Positions 28,080-35,827 of a DNA stretch of 64,000 bases are shown piece by piece (within the stretch, counting starts at the first letter, position 1; every line of letters starts with the position of its first letter). Location of the stretch: the NCBI RefSeq assembly GCF_029626155.1, contig NZ_JARUBL010000001.1, forward strand, positions 5,126,501-5,190,500. The letters run 5' to 3'. A program made the translations under genes and the position numbers. A model generated the notes under the pieces. It was not told the origin of the DNA. It saw only the letters and a list, made by a program, of their open reading frames with translations, and ran no database searches. The DNA comes from Solwaraspora sp. WMMD1047 (lineage in GTDB: Bacteria; Actinomycetota; Actinomycetes; Mycobacteriales; Micromonosporaceae).

Positions 28080-28595
28080 TCAGGACGGGGCGTCGAGGTC
28101 GGCGCGAGCGGCCATGATCCGCCACCGGGCCAGATTGTGCCGGGCGTCGACCAGGGCGTCGTGCCGGTCGGCCGACGACGGCAGCGGCGGGCGCCCCTGG
28201 TCGTCCCAGAGCTGGCGCAGGTCCTTGGTGAACCGGGGAATCTCCCGGGGCAGCGCCGGCATCGCCCCCCAGAGCTGGGCGAGCGCCACATGGTCGTACG
28301 CCGCGTACCAGGCCCAGAGGTCGAGCCGCTCCCCCGGCCGGTCCCGCACCGGTTCGAGCAGGAACTCGTAGAGGTCGTCTCGGATCCGCTCCCGGGAGCG
28401 CCACGCGGGGTCGCCCGGCGACGGCAGCCGGTCGAGCACGTTGCGGCGGACCCAGGGCACCGCCCGGGTCGGATCGAACTGGGTGGAGACGGCGTAGAAC
28501 TCGCGGCCGTACTCATCGACGACGCCGATCGACACCAGGTCGATGATCCGGCCGTCCTCGATGAATTCGCAGTCGTAGAAGTAGCGGTACACCAT
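28080..28595 (-). CDS. DEDDh 3'-5' exoribonuclease (Rv2179c family)
   Basis: A 171-residue RNase of the polyadenylate-preferring exoribonuclease AS family. YFYDCEFIEDGRIIDLVSIG holds the first Asp and Glu, WYAAYDHVAL the second Asp, and ADRHDALVDARHN the His-Asp pair. The start was set at ATG 28595, which directly precedes the conserved core; upstream frame is not family-like. It corresponds in order to Rv2179c. Confidence 0.88.
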   Translation of the reverse strand: MVYRYFYDCEFIEDGRIIDLVSIGVVDEYGREFYAVSTQFDPTRAVPWVRRNVLDRLPSPGDPAWRSRERIRDDLYEFLLEPVRDRPGERLDLWAWYAAYDHVALAQLWGAMPALPREIPRFTKDLRQLWDDQGRPPLPSSADRHDALVDARHNLARWRIMAARADLDAPS

Positions 28596-28994
28596 CCCCG
28601 GCATCCTCGCCCACCGCACTGCGGTCGCGGTCATCGGGGCACCCCCGCCCCGCCGGATCCGACGGGGTTCCGCTGTCCGGGGCCCCGCCACGGCAGGCCG
28701 GGCGGCCCGGCGAGCACCGCTCTCCCCAGCCTGCCGCGGCGCCCCGCGACCCCAGACCCGCCACTCCCCCGTACGGTCCCCACCCAGTAGCGGATCTGGT
28801 ACAAGAATGGCGCCGGCCGGTCAGCCGTACTGTCACAGAAGTGATTCGAGGGGTGTACAGCACGCGACACGACCGTCATGATCTGATGTGTACCGCTACC
28901 GGACGGGAAATCCGGTGTCCATTCGCCTTGGTCCTTGCACGATCCGAGGTCGGCCAGGTTCAGAACGTGTTTCTAACCGGGGAGGGGTTGAGCC
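28596..28994. other. Divergent intergenic region, exoribonuclease / Crp gene
   Basis: The 399 bases carry no recognisable gene. A small inverted repeat TCACagaaGTGA lies near 28833-28844. A full Crp-type site (TGTGA-N6-TCACA) was searched for by eye upstream of the Crp gene and not found. A GGGGAGGGG ribosome-binding site precedes the Crp start. Confidence 0.4.
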
Positions 28995-29687
28995 TTGGAG
29001 GGTCGCCTGCCTGAGCCGGGGGACGCTCTCACCGGTGTGGAGATGTTCGCCGGCCTCGAGCCCGAGGTGCGCCAGCGGGTGATCGCCGCCGCGGTGCCCC
29101 GCACCTACCGCAAAGGTCAACTGCTGTTCGTCGAGAACGACCCCGGCGAGTCGTTGATCGTGCTCCGCCGGGGCGCGGTCGCGGTGTTCCGGACCGCCCC
29201 CACCGGGGAACGCGCCGTGCTGTCGGTGATCCGTCCGCCCGACGTGCTCGGCGAGGTCTCCCTGCTGGACGCCTCGACCCGGTCCGCCTCGGCCGAGGCG
29301 ATCGAGGACTGCACCGCGCTGGCCCTGTCGCGAGGGGCCTTCATGGAGTTGGTGCACTCCAACCCGCGCATCCTCGACGCCGTGATGCGCTCGCTGGGTG
29401 GGCTGATCCGGCGGCTCACCGAGCAGAACGCCGACCACGTCTTCCTGGACCTGCCGGGCCGGGTCGCCAAGACCCTGGTCCGGCTGGCCGGGGAGAGCCA
29501 GGCCCCGATGATCACCATCGAACTCAACCAGAGCCAGCTCGCCGAGATGGCCGGCGGTTCCCGGCAGAGCGTCAACCAGGCCATCGGCTCGTTCGCGAGC
29601 CGGGGCTGGCTGCGTACCGAGGGCCGCCGGATCGTGGTCACCGACGTCTCGGCGCTGCGCCGGCGGGCCGGGATGGCGGATCGATGA
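28995..29687 (+). CDS. Crp/Fnr-family cyclic-nucleotide-type transcription regulator
   Basis: A 230-residue regulator. Effector domain about 15-130, with GEVSLLDASTRSASAEA resembling the phosphate-binding cassette (conserved Glu, Arg and Ser/Thr). A dimerisation helix follows, then a winged helix with recognition region LAEMAGGSRQSVNQAIGSF (about 180-198) and a wing RGWLRTEGRRIVV. The TTG start follows GGGGAGGGG; a GTG 14 codons later is an alternative. The cassette agrees with cAMP binding, as in GlxR/Crp of actinobacteria. It lies 300 bases from a gene for a class III nucleotide cyclase, suggesting a local cAMP circuit by inference. Confidence 0.9.
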   Translation: MEGRLPEPGDALTGVEMFAGLEPEVRQRVIAAAVPRTYRKGQLLFVENDPGESLIVLRRGAVAVFRTAPTGERAVLSVIRPPDVLGEVSLLDASTRSASAEAIEDCTALALSRGAFMELVHSNPRILDAVMRSLGGLIRRLTEQNADHVFLDLPGRVAKTLVRLAGESQAPMITIELNQSQLAEMAGGSRQSVNQAIGSFASRGWLRTEGRRIVVTDVSALRRRAGMADR

Positions 29688-29712
29688 GGCAATCTCGGAC
29701 GACCGTGGACAG

Positions 29713-29749
29713 CAGTTGGCCCGCACACCCGGGGTGTGCGGGCCAACTG
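29713..29749. terminator. Bidirectional terminator hairpin
   Basis: A perfect 17-base stem (29713-29729 with 29733-29749) closes a 3-base loop. It sits 26 bases after the Crp stop and 24 bases before the end of the convergent small gene. No T-run follows. Confidence 0.8.
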
Positions 29750-29772
29750 GCGTAGCGGGCAACCTGACCCGG

Positions 29773-29976
29773 TCAGGTCGGGTTGCCGGTGGCGCCGACC
29801 CAGTCGGTGCCTTCCTTGCCTCCGGTCGCGCCGACCCAGTCGGTCTTCTCGCCACCCACGATCCCCTGGGCCTGCAGGTCGGCCAGGGTGGCCGCGTCCA
29901 CGTCGACCGTGTCCCCCGCGGAGTGTCCGACCCCGTCGGCGTCGGTCCACTCCCGCTCCAGCCGTACGTCAACCAT
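29773..29976 (-). CDS. Small protein with duplicated TDWVGATG motif
   Basis: A 67-residue acidic protein. The start is secure: AAGGAG lies eight bases before the ATG. The N-terminal part is VDVRLEREWTDADGVGHSAGDTVDVDAATLADLQAQGIV (broken here for length: about residues 2-40), resembling a small beta domain ending in an Ala/Leu helix. Residues 41-67 carry TDWVGATG twice, spaced 13 residues apart, ending NPT. No signal peptide, Cys or known catalytic residue. It is flanked by a Crp-family gene and, divergently, a cyclase-ATPase gene. A C-terminal repeated core with Asp, Trp and Thr resembles some ribosomal-peptide precursors, but no modification enzyme is adjacent. Function unknown. Confidence 0.7.
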   Translation of the reverse strand: MVDVRLEREWTDADGVGHSAGDTVDVDAATLADLQAQGIVGGEKTDWVGATGGKEGTDWVGATGNPT

Positions 29977-29995
29977 CGACGCATCTCCTTAGGTA

Positions 29996-32900
29996 GTGAT
30001 CGAATGTTGCGGTCCGACTGTAGTTGCCGTGGTCGACGATTCGTCCGCTCAAAGGCTGTCCTCTAGCCAACTGCCCGGTTCCCGACAGTGGCGCCGGGCG
30101 ACGATACTCGGCAGTGGCGGCCGGCACGGCTCCCCCCGGGACGGGCCGTCGAACCGTACGGCACTGGCCCGTGGCACCGGCCCGGCCAGCAGGTCCGATC
30201 GACTGGTACAGGAGGACGGCATCTCCGCTCCGTGCGTCAAGTGCGGCCGGACCGCCGCCACCGACGACCGCTTCTGCGGTGGCTGCGGGACCGAGCTGAC
30301 ACCCGCCTGCCTGAATTGCGGCCGCCCGCTCGCGGCCGGCGTGGCGTTCTGCACCGGTTGCGGAACGCCCAGACCCGCTGGCCGGGTACGGGCCGCCACC
30401 CCGAGCCACGAGGACCGTCGCCGGGTCAGCGTGCTGTTCATCGACCTGATCGACTTCACGCCATATGTCGAGCGGGCCGATCCGGAACTGGTCCGGGGTA
30501 TGCAGACCGGCTTCTTCTCCGCCGCCCGCCGGGTGGTCGGCCAGTACGGCGGGGTGGTCGAGAAGTACATCGGCGACGCGGTGATGGCGCTGTTCGGCGC
30601 GCCGGTGGCGACCGAGACCGACGCGTTGCGCTGTGTGCGGGCCGGTCTCGAACTGCAGCGCGTGCTGACCCGGTTCGCCCCGACCGGCGCCGACGGGTTG
30701 CGCTTCCGGGTCGGCCTGGCCACCGGCGAGGCGCTGGTTGACGTCGCGGCGGCGCGCGACGGTGGACAGGCCATCGTGGCCGGTGACGTGGTGAACACCG
30801 CGGCCCGGATGCAGTCCGTGGCACCCCCCGGCGGGGTGCTGGTCTGCGGCACCACCCACCAGCTCACCCGGGACGCGATCGAGTACCGCCAGCATCCGCC
30901 GGTGATGCTGCGGGGTCGTTCCGCCCCGACCGAGGTGTGGCTGGCGGTGGCCCCGGTCAGCCCGGGGGCCCCGGACCGGGAGGTCGACACCGCCCCGATG
31001 ATCGATCGGGAGCACGAGCTCGGTCTGCTGGTCAACGCGCTGCACCGGTCCACCCGGGACCGGGTGCCGCAGGTGGTGACCGTGCTCGGCCGGGCCGGCA
31101 TCGGCAAGAGCCGGCTGGTCCGGGAGCTGTCCCGGCACACCGGTGAGGTGGTCGACGAGCCGCTGACCTGGCGCGTCGGCCGGTGCCCGCCGTTCGGTGA
31201 GAACGTCACCTTCGCCGCCTTGGCCGACATCGTGAAGGCCGAGGCGGGCATTCTGGACACCGACCCGGCCGCCGCGGCGGCCGCCCGGCTGAAGGCGGCC
31301 GTCGAGGAGTTGTTCTCCCCGGGCCGGGCCGACCGGATCACCGACGCATTGCGTCCACTGATCGGCCTGCCGGGGGCGAACCTGCCGGCCGAGGAGACCG
31401 AGTCGGCGTGGCGGCGGTTCCTGCTCACGCTGGCCGCACGGCGGCCGACGGTGCTGGTCTTCGAGGATCTGCACTGGGCCGACGAGGCGATGCTGCGCTT
31501 CGTCGAACTGCTCGGCGCCGCCGCCCGGGACGTACCGCTGCTACTGCTCTGCACCGCCCGGCCGGAGCTGGTCACCCGGGATCCGAGCTGGGCCGGGACC
31601 ATCAACGGGTCGCTGACGATCACCCTGCCGCCGCTGCGCGACAGCGGCATCGCCGCGCTGTACGCGCACATGTTCGGCCCGGCGGCGTTCCCGACCGCCA
31701 TGCTCGGCCCGCTGGTGGAGGTGGCCGACGGCAATCCGCTCTACGCCCACGAGTACGTCCGGATGCTCGTCGAGCAGGGCGCGCTGCGCCAGTCCGGGCA
31801 GGGCTGGTCGCTGGAGCAGCGCGGCGACCTGCCGATGCCCGACAGCGTCCACTCGGTCATCGCCAACCGGGTCGACCTGCTCGATCCGGACGACCGGTCG
31901 GTGCTGCTGGCCGCCTCGGTGGTCGGCATGCAGTTCTGGCCGGGCGCGGTGGCCGCCGCCCTCGGCGTGCCGGTCGAGTCGGTCGAGCGGGCGCTGCGCC
32001 GGCTGGAGCAGCGCGACCTGGTGCACGAGCAGTCGTCCTCCACGATGGCCGGGCAGCCGGAGTTCCGGTTCCGGCACGTGCTGGTGCGCGACGTCTGCTA
32101 CCAGCGGCTGCCGCGCACCGAACGGGTGGCCCGGCACGAACGCACCGCCGGCTGGCTGGACGCGCTCTCCGGCAGCCGCGACACCGACCTGGCCGAGGTG
32201 CTCGCCCACCACCGGTGGGCCGCCCACGAGATCGCCCGCACCCTGGGCCTGGACACCGACCGGTACGCCCCACCCGCCCGCGAGGCGCTGCTGCGCGCGG
32301 CCCGGCGGGCGTACGCGCTGCACGCCCTGGAGCCGGCGGCCGGCCACGTCAGCCGGGCGCTGACGCTGTTCCGCGACGGGGTGGAGACCGACAGCCGGGA
32401 GCGGTTCCGGCTGGAGCTGTTCAGCGCCGAGGTCGCCTTCTACCGCGACCACGACGCGTTCCTGTCGCACGGCGGCACCGAGCTACTGACCAAGCTCGCC
32501 GAGCAGCTCTACGACCGGGCCGAGCTGGGCCACGCCGCCCGGGCCTGGACGCTGCTGGGCCAGGCCGCCTGGCTGCGGGCCGACCGGACCACCGCGCTGG
32601 CGCACCTGGACCGGGCGGTGGAGCTCTTCGCCGACCAGCCGGACAGCCCGGAGAAGGCCGACGCCTACGCCGAACTGGGCCGGCTCTACATGCTCAACTT
32701 CGAGGACACCCCGGCGATCGACGCCGCCGGGAGGGCCGCCGAGATCGCCGGCCGGCTCGGCCTGGTCGAGGTCCGGACCAACGCCCAGATCACCATCGGC
32801 ATCGCCCGCTACCAGTCCGGCGACCGGGCCGGCCTCGACGAACTGGAGACGGTGCTCCAGCTGTGCCGCGGCAAGCGGCTGCTCGCGCTCCGCCGGGGGC

Positions 32901-33766
32901 TGCGCAACCTGGCCGCCGCCGTGCTGGAGGAGGGCGACTGGGTGCGGTCCAACGCGCTGCTGGCCGAGGCGAACGACGATGTGCAGGGCGGCCACAACCT
33001 CGACACTGGGGTCTCCCGGGATTTGATGATCGCCTACTACACCGGCGACTTCGACCGGCTGCTGGCCGCCGCCGACGGGTTCGTCGCCTCGTCGGCGGGC
33101 CGCTGGGATCTGCAGGTGCGCGGTCTGCGGTCGGCGCTGCGGGTGCTGCGGGGCGAACCGGTGCCCGGCCCGCCGGAGTCCGACGACATCACCGACCTGC
33201 TGACGATGGCGCGCGGCAGCGGCTTCCATCGGATGCACTGGACGGCCCTCGGGATGGGTGCGCTGGTCCGGGCCCTGCAGGGCCGCCGGGCGGAGGCCGC
33301 CGGCCTGCTGGCCGAGCTGGCCGGCGCGCAGCGGGCGGTCCCCGCGCTGATCAGCGGCGAGTGGAGCGCCGCGGCGGCCTGCGCCGCGGCGCTGTGCGAC
33401 CGGCCGACCGCCCTGCTGGTGCACGAGATGCTCGACCGGCCCGGTCACCTCACCGCCTGGGGCCGGGCGGCCCGGCACACGGTGACCGCGGCGATCGCCG
33501 ACGCCGAGGGGCGGCACGACGAGGCGGCCGCGCGGCATCAGGCGGCGGCGAGGGTGTACGCCCAGATTCCGGACCACACCGACCGGATGGTGGCGTTGGC
33601 GCTGGCCGCCGGGGCACTGCGCCGGGCCGACGACGAGGCCGGCGCCGAGGAGCTGCTCGGCGAGGTACGCGAGTTCGCGTTGCGCAACCGCGCCCCGGGC
33701 CTGCTCCGGCTCGCCGACCGCGAGCGACCAGACCCGCCCGCCGGCCTGCCCGACGCGACCGCCTGA
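29996..33766 (+). CDS. Zinc-ribbon class III nucleotide cyclase fused to AAA ATPase and TPR-like region
   Basis: A large signalling protein, 1,256 residues by the longest frame. Two zinc ribbons (CVKCG/CGGCG and CLNCG/CTGCG, about 79-122) precede a class III cyclase domain (about 138-300) with metal-binding Asp in VLFIDLIDFT and in EKYIGDAVMALFGAP, and the Asn/Arg pair in GDVVNTAARMQ, so it looks catalytically competent. An AAA16-type ATPase follows with Walker A GRAGIGKSR (about 365) and Walker B LVFEDLHWAD, then a helical repeat C-terminus. The start is unclear: GTG 29996 lacks a good ribosome site, whereas AGGAGG at 30210-30215 precedes an in-frame ATC at 30221. A Crp-family gene lies upstream. 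Confidence 0.88.
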   Translation: MIECCGPTVVAVVDDSSAQRLSSSQLPGSRQWRRATILGSGGRHGSPRDGPSNRTALARGTGPASRSDRLVQEDGISAPCVKCGRTAATDDRFCGGCGTELTPACLNCGRPLAAGVAFCTGCGTPRPAGRVRAATPSHEDRRRVSVLFIDLIDFTPYVERADPELVRGMQTGFFSAARRVVGQYGGVVEKYIGDAVMALFGAPVATETDALRCVRAGLELQRVLTRFAPTGADGLRFRVGLATGEALVDVAAARDGGQAIVAGDVVNTAARMQSVAPPGGVLVCGTTHQLTRDAIEYRQHPPVMLRGRSAPTEVWLAVAPVSPGAPDREVDTAPMIDREHELGLLVNALHRSTRDRVPQVVTVLGRAGIGKSRLVRELSRHTGEVVDEPLTWRVGRCPPFGENVTFAALADIVKAEAGILDTDPAAAAAARLKAAVEELFSPGRADRITDALRPLIGLPGANLPAEETESAWRRFLLTLAARRPTVLVFEDLHWADEAMLRFVELLGAAARDVPLLLLCTARPELVTRDPSWAGTINGSLTITLPPLRDSGIAALYAHMFGPAAFPTAMLGPLVEVADGNPLYAHEYVRMLVEQGALRQSGQGWSLEQRGDLPMPDSVHSVIANRVDLLDPDDRSVLLAASVVGMQFWPGAVAAALGVPVESVERALRRLEQRDLVHEQSSSTMAGQPEFRFRHVLVRDVCYQRLPRTERVARHERTAGWLDALSGSRDTDLAEVLAHHRWAAHEIARTLGLDTDRYAPPAREALLRAARRAYALHALEPAAGHVSRALTLFRDGVETDSRERFRLELFSAEVAFYRDHDAFLSHGGTELLTKLAEQLYDRAELGHAARAWTLLGQAAWLRADRTTALAHLDRAVELFADQPDSPEKADAYAELGRLYMLNFEDTPAIDAAGRAAEIAGRLGLVEVRTNAQITIGIARYQSGDRAGLDELETVLQLCRGKRLLALRRGLRNLAAAVLEEGDWVRSNALLAEANDDVQGGHNLDTGVSRDLMIAYYTGDFDRLLAAADGFVASSAGRWDLQVRGLRSALRVLRGEPVPGPPESDDITDLLTMARGSGFHRMHWTALGMGALVRALQGRRAEAAGLLAELAGAQRAVPALISGEWSAAAACAAALCDRPTALLVHEMLDRPGHLTAWGRAARHTVTAAIADAEGRHDEAAARHQAAARVYAQIPDHTDRMVALALAAGALRRADDEAGAEELLGEVREFALRNRAPGLLRLADRERPDPPAGLPDATA

Positions 33767-33807
33767 CGGCCGGCCCGGCCGGGTCCGCAGCACGGGCGCC
33801 GCGCCGG

Positions 33808-34530
33808 CTACGCGGCCAGTGCGGTGGTGGCCGGGTCCGGTCCGGCGGCCGACCGGGGTGGAGCGGTCTTGAGCTTCTGCGCGTAGATGTCGACGTACTC
33901 GCGGCCGGAGAGCTCCATCAGCTCGTACATGATCTCGTCGGTGATGGCCCGCTCGACGAACCGGTCGCCGGCCATCCCGGCGTACCGGGAGAAGTCCAGC
34001 GGGGCGCCGAACCTGATCCGGACCCGTTCGATCTTGGGAATCAGCTTGCCCGGTGGCTGGATCTCGTCGGCGTTGAGCATCACGACCGGGATGACGGGGG
34101 CGCCGCTCTCCAGGGCGAGCCGCGCGACGCCGGTCTTGCCGCGGTAGAGCCGACCGTCCGGGGACCGGGTCCCCTCCGGGTAGATGCCGGCGAGGTTGCC
34201 GGCCCGGAGGACCTCAAGTTGGGTGTCGAGCGCGGCCTGGGCGGCCCGGCCGCCGGACCGGTCCACCGGGATCGTTCCGGTGCCGACGAAGAACATCTTG
34301 ATCAGCCAGCCTTTGATGCCCTTGCCGGTGAAATACTCGGCTTTGGCCACGAAAGTCACTTTGCGCTTGACCATCAGCGGCATGAAGATCGAGTCGGAGA
34401 AGGAGAGGTGGTTGCTGGCCAGGATCGCCGGACCGCGATCGGGCACGTAACCTCCCCCCTCGACCTGCGGCCTGAAGATCAATCTCAGCCAGGGTCCGAG
34501 GAGGAGGTACTTGATCAGCCAGTACAGCAC
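33808..34530 (-). CDS. 1-acyl-sn-glycerol-3-phosphate acyltransferase
   Basis: A 240-residue PlsC-family membrane enzyme acylating lysophosphatidic acid or a related acceptor. Catalytic NHLSFSD (HX4D) and the glycerol-phosphate-binding YPEGTRSPDG are intact. Start GTG 34530 follows AAGGGA and directly begins the N-terminal hydrophobic helix; the longer frame is not family-like. Position corresponds to Rv2182c, so a role in phospholipid or PIM acyl chemistry is likely but unproven. Confidence 0.9.
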   Translation of the reverse strand: MLYWLIKYLLLGPWLRLIFRPQVEGGGYVPDRGPAILASNHLSFSDSIFMPLMVKRKVTFVAKAEYFTGKGIKGWLIKMFFVGTGTIPVDRSGGRAAQAALDTQLEVLRAGNLAGIYPEGTRSPDGRLYRGKTGVARLALESGAPVIPVVMLNADEIQPPGKLIPKIERVRIRFGAPLDFSRYAGMAGDRFVERAITDEIMYELMELSGREYVDIYAQKLKTAPPRSAAGPDPATTALAA

Positions 34531-34781
34531 CGCTGTCCCTTCCGAGCGCCAACGTCCCCCACGCCCGCCGGGCGCTCCCGCCGCCACGCTTGTCGCGCGG
34601 CGTCTGTCGAGCGCGGGCGGTCGGCGGAACTGACGACCATGAGCCTACGAAGGACGGACGGCACACCACAACGCACTCCCGGAACCGGGCCGCGACGTGT
34701 CACGATTCAGTGCACGACGCGCGGGTCGGCGCGGCGGACTCGGGGGTGGCGCGCGGTCGCGCCGGTGAGGGAGGGTGTCGA

Positions 34782-35651
34782 GTGTCAGCGGGCGGCGCCC
34801 GCCGCGGGCGGCGGGACAACGGGCTCGACGCGACGGAGTACGCCGTCGCGGGCGACGTCGACCCCCGGGTCGGGGAACACCTGCTCGACGTGCTTGCCGC
34901 GGGCGGGATCGCCGCCTATCTGCAGCCGTCGGCCGACCTGAACCCGGTCACCCGGACCACCACCGTCCCGGCCCGGCCGACCGACCGGCTCTACGTCGAC
35001 CGCAGCCACCTGGCCACCGCGCGGGACTATCTCACCCAACTCGCCGAGGAGGGGCCCGGCCGGCAGCTGGACGGCCCCGACCCGGACGTCGAGGCGGAGT
35101 GGGCCCGGATCGTCGCCGGCTACCACCACAGCGCCCCGGACCACCGGCCCTGGCCGGCCGCCGAGGATGTCGACCCGGCCGGCAGCCCGGGCTTCGGGGC
35201 GGACGGCACCGGCGACCCCGCGCCGACCGACGACCCGACCGGCGCCCCCCGGCCCGGTCCGGAGGTGACCGGCCCACCGCCGCCCGCCGGCCGGAAGCTG
35301 CCGTACGCGGCCGACATCTCCGGCATCTCCGTCGGGCACCGCACCGGCGACGGCTCGCTGCTGGACGGGTTGGACACCTTCGGCGCGGAGCTGCCCGACG
35401 GACCCGAGGACCGCTACATCCCCCCGCCGCCGCCCCCGCTCCCCCGGATCTCGAAGTTCGCGGTGGTCGGTGTGCTCGCCATCACCTTCGGCTTCGCCCT
35501 CTTCCTCTTCCCGTCGCTGCTGCCGGTCGAGCGCGGCCTCGCGACGATGGTCGGCTTCACCGGCATCCTGGCCGGCTTCGTGACCCTGATCTGGCGGTTG
35601 CGGCCCGGCGACGAGGAGGACGACGATCCGGACGACGGCGCGGTGGTCTAG
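34782..35651 (+). CDS. DUF308-like actinobacterial membrane protein
   Basis: A 289-residue protein that starts at GTG after GGGAGGG. The N-terminal domain (about 1-110) contains YAVAGDVDPRVGEHLLDVLAAGGIAAYLQPS, an alpha-beta sequence resembling cytosolic DUF domains of actinobacterial membrane proteins. It is followed by a long Pro/Asp/Gly-rich linker (about 120-220), then two membrane segments (about 223-245 and 251-270), with a short acidic tail. Gene order places it divergently from the acyltransferase. No catalytic motif is recognised, so its role is unknown; the DUF308 label is tentative. Confidence 0.65.
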   Translation: MSAGGARRGRRDNGLDATEYAVAGDVDPRVGEHLLDVLAAGGIAAYLQPSADLNPVTRTTTVPARPTDRLYVDRSHLATARDYLTQLAEEGPGRQLDGPDPDVEAEWARIVAGYHHSAPDHRPWPAAEDVDPAGSPGFGADGTGDPAPTDDPTGAPRPGPEVTGPPPPAGRKLPYAADISGISVGHRTGDGSLLDGLDTFGAELPDGPEDRYIPPPPPPLPRISKFAVVGVLAITFGFALFLFPSLLPVERGLATMVGFTGILAGFVTLIWRLRPGDEEDDDPDDGAVV

Positions 35652-35707
35652 CGCGGATCTGACCCGTAGCGTCCAGATCGCGAGATTCACCGGCGCCTGT
35701 GGGCGGG

Positions 35708-35725
35708 GTGTAACACCGGTGTAAC
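35708..35725 (+). promoter_or_regulatory. GTGTAAC direct repeat upstream of otsA
   Basis: GTGTAAC occurs at 35708-35714 and 35719-35725, an 11-base phase (one helical turn). It ends at the predicted -35 box, where an activator would bind. The core ACACCGGTGT is also a palindrome. Confidence 0.4.
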
Positions 35726-35755
35726 TTCACGTCAGTAGGAATACTGCGGTAGGTT
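35726..35755 (+). promoter_or_regulatory. Predicted otsA promoter
   Basis: A weak -35 TTCACG (35726-35731) and a -10 TAGGTT (35750-35755) are 18 bases apart. Transcription would start near 35763, 40-65 bases before either candidate start codon. Confidence 0.4.
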
Positions 35756-35827
35756 ACGTTCCCCTCACCACTCCTCACGACTGCCGATGTATCGATCCTC
35801 GCGGTGGTCGCCTCGCCCCGAAACGAG

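Noticed and set aside
28845-28990. Crp autoregulatory site upstream of the Crp gene
   Set aside because: Read by eye on both strands, no TGTGA-N6-TCACA or close variant was found, so autoregulation is not claimed.
31408-34941. A 1177-residue open frame on the plus strand
   Set aside because: It is a shifted frame of the cyclase-ATPase gene and runs through the acyltransferase on the other strand. No family motif was seen.
35708-35725. Pho box upstream of otsA
   Set aside because: The direct-repeat spacing is 11 bases, but GTGTAAC does not match the GTTCACC-type PhoP unit.
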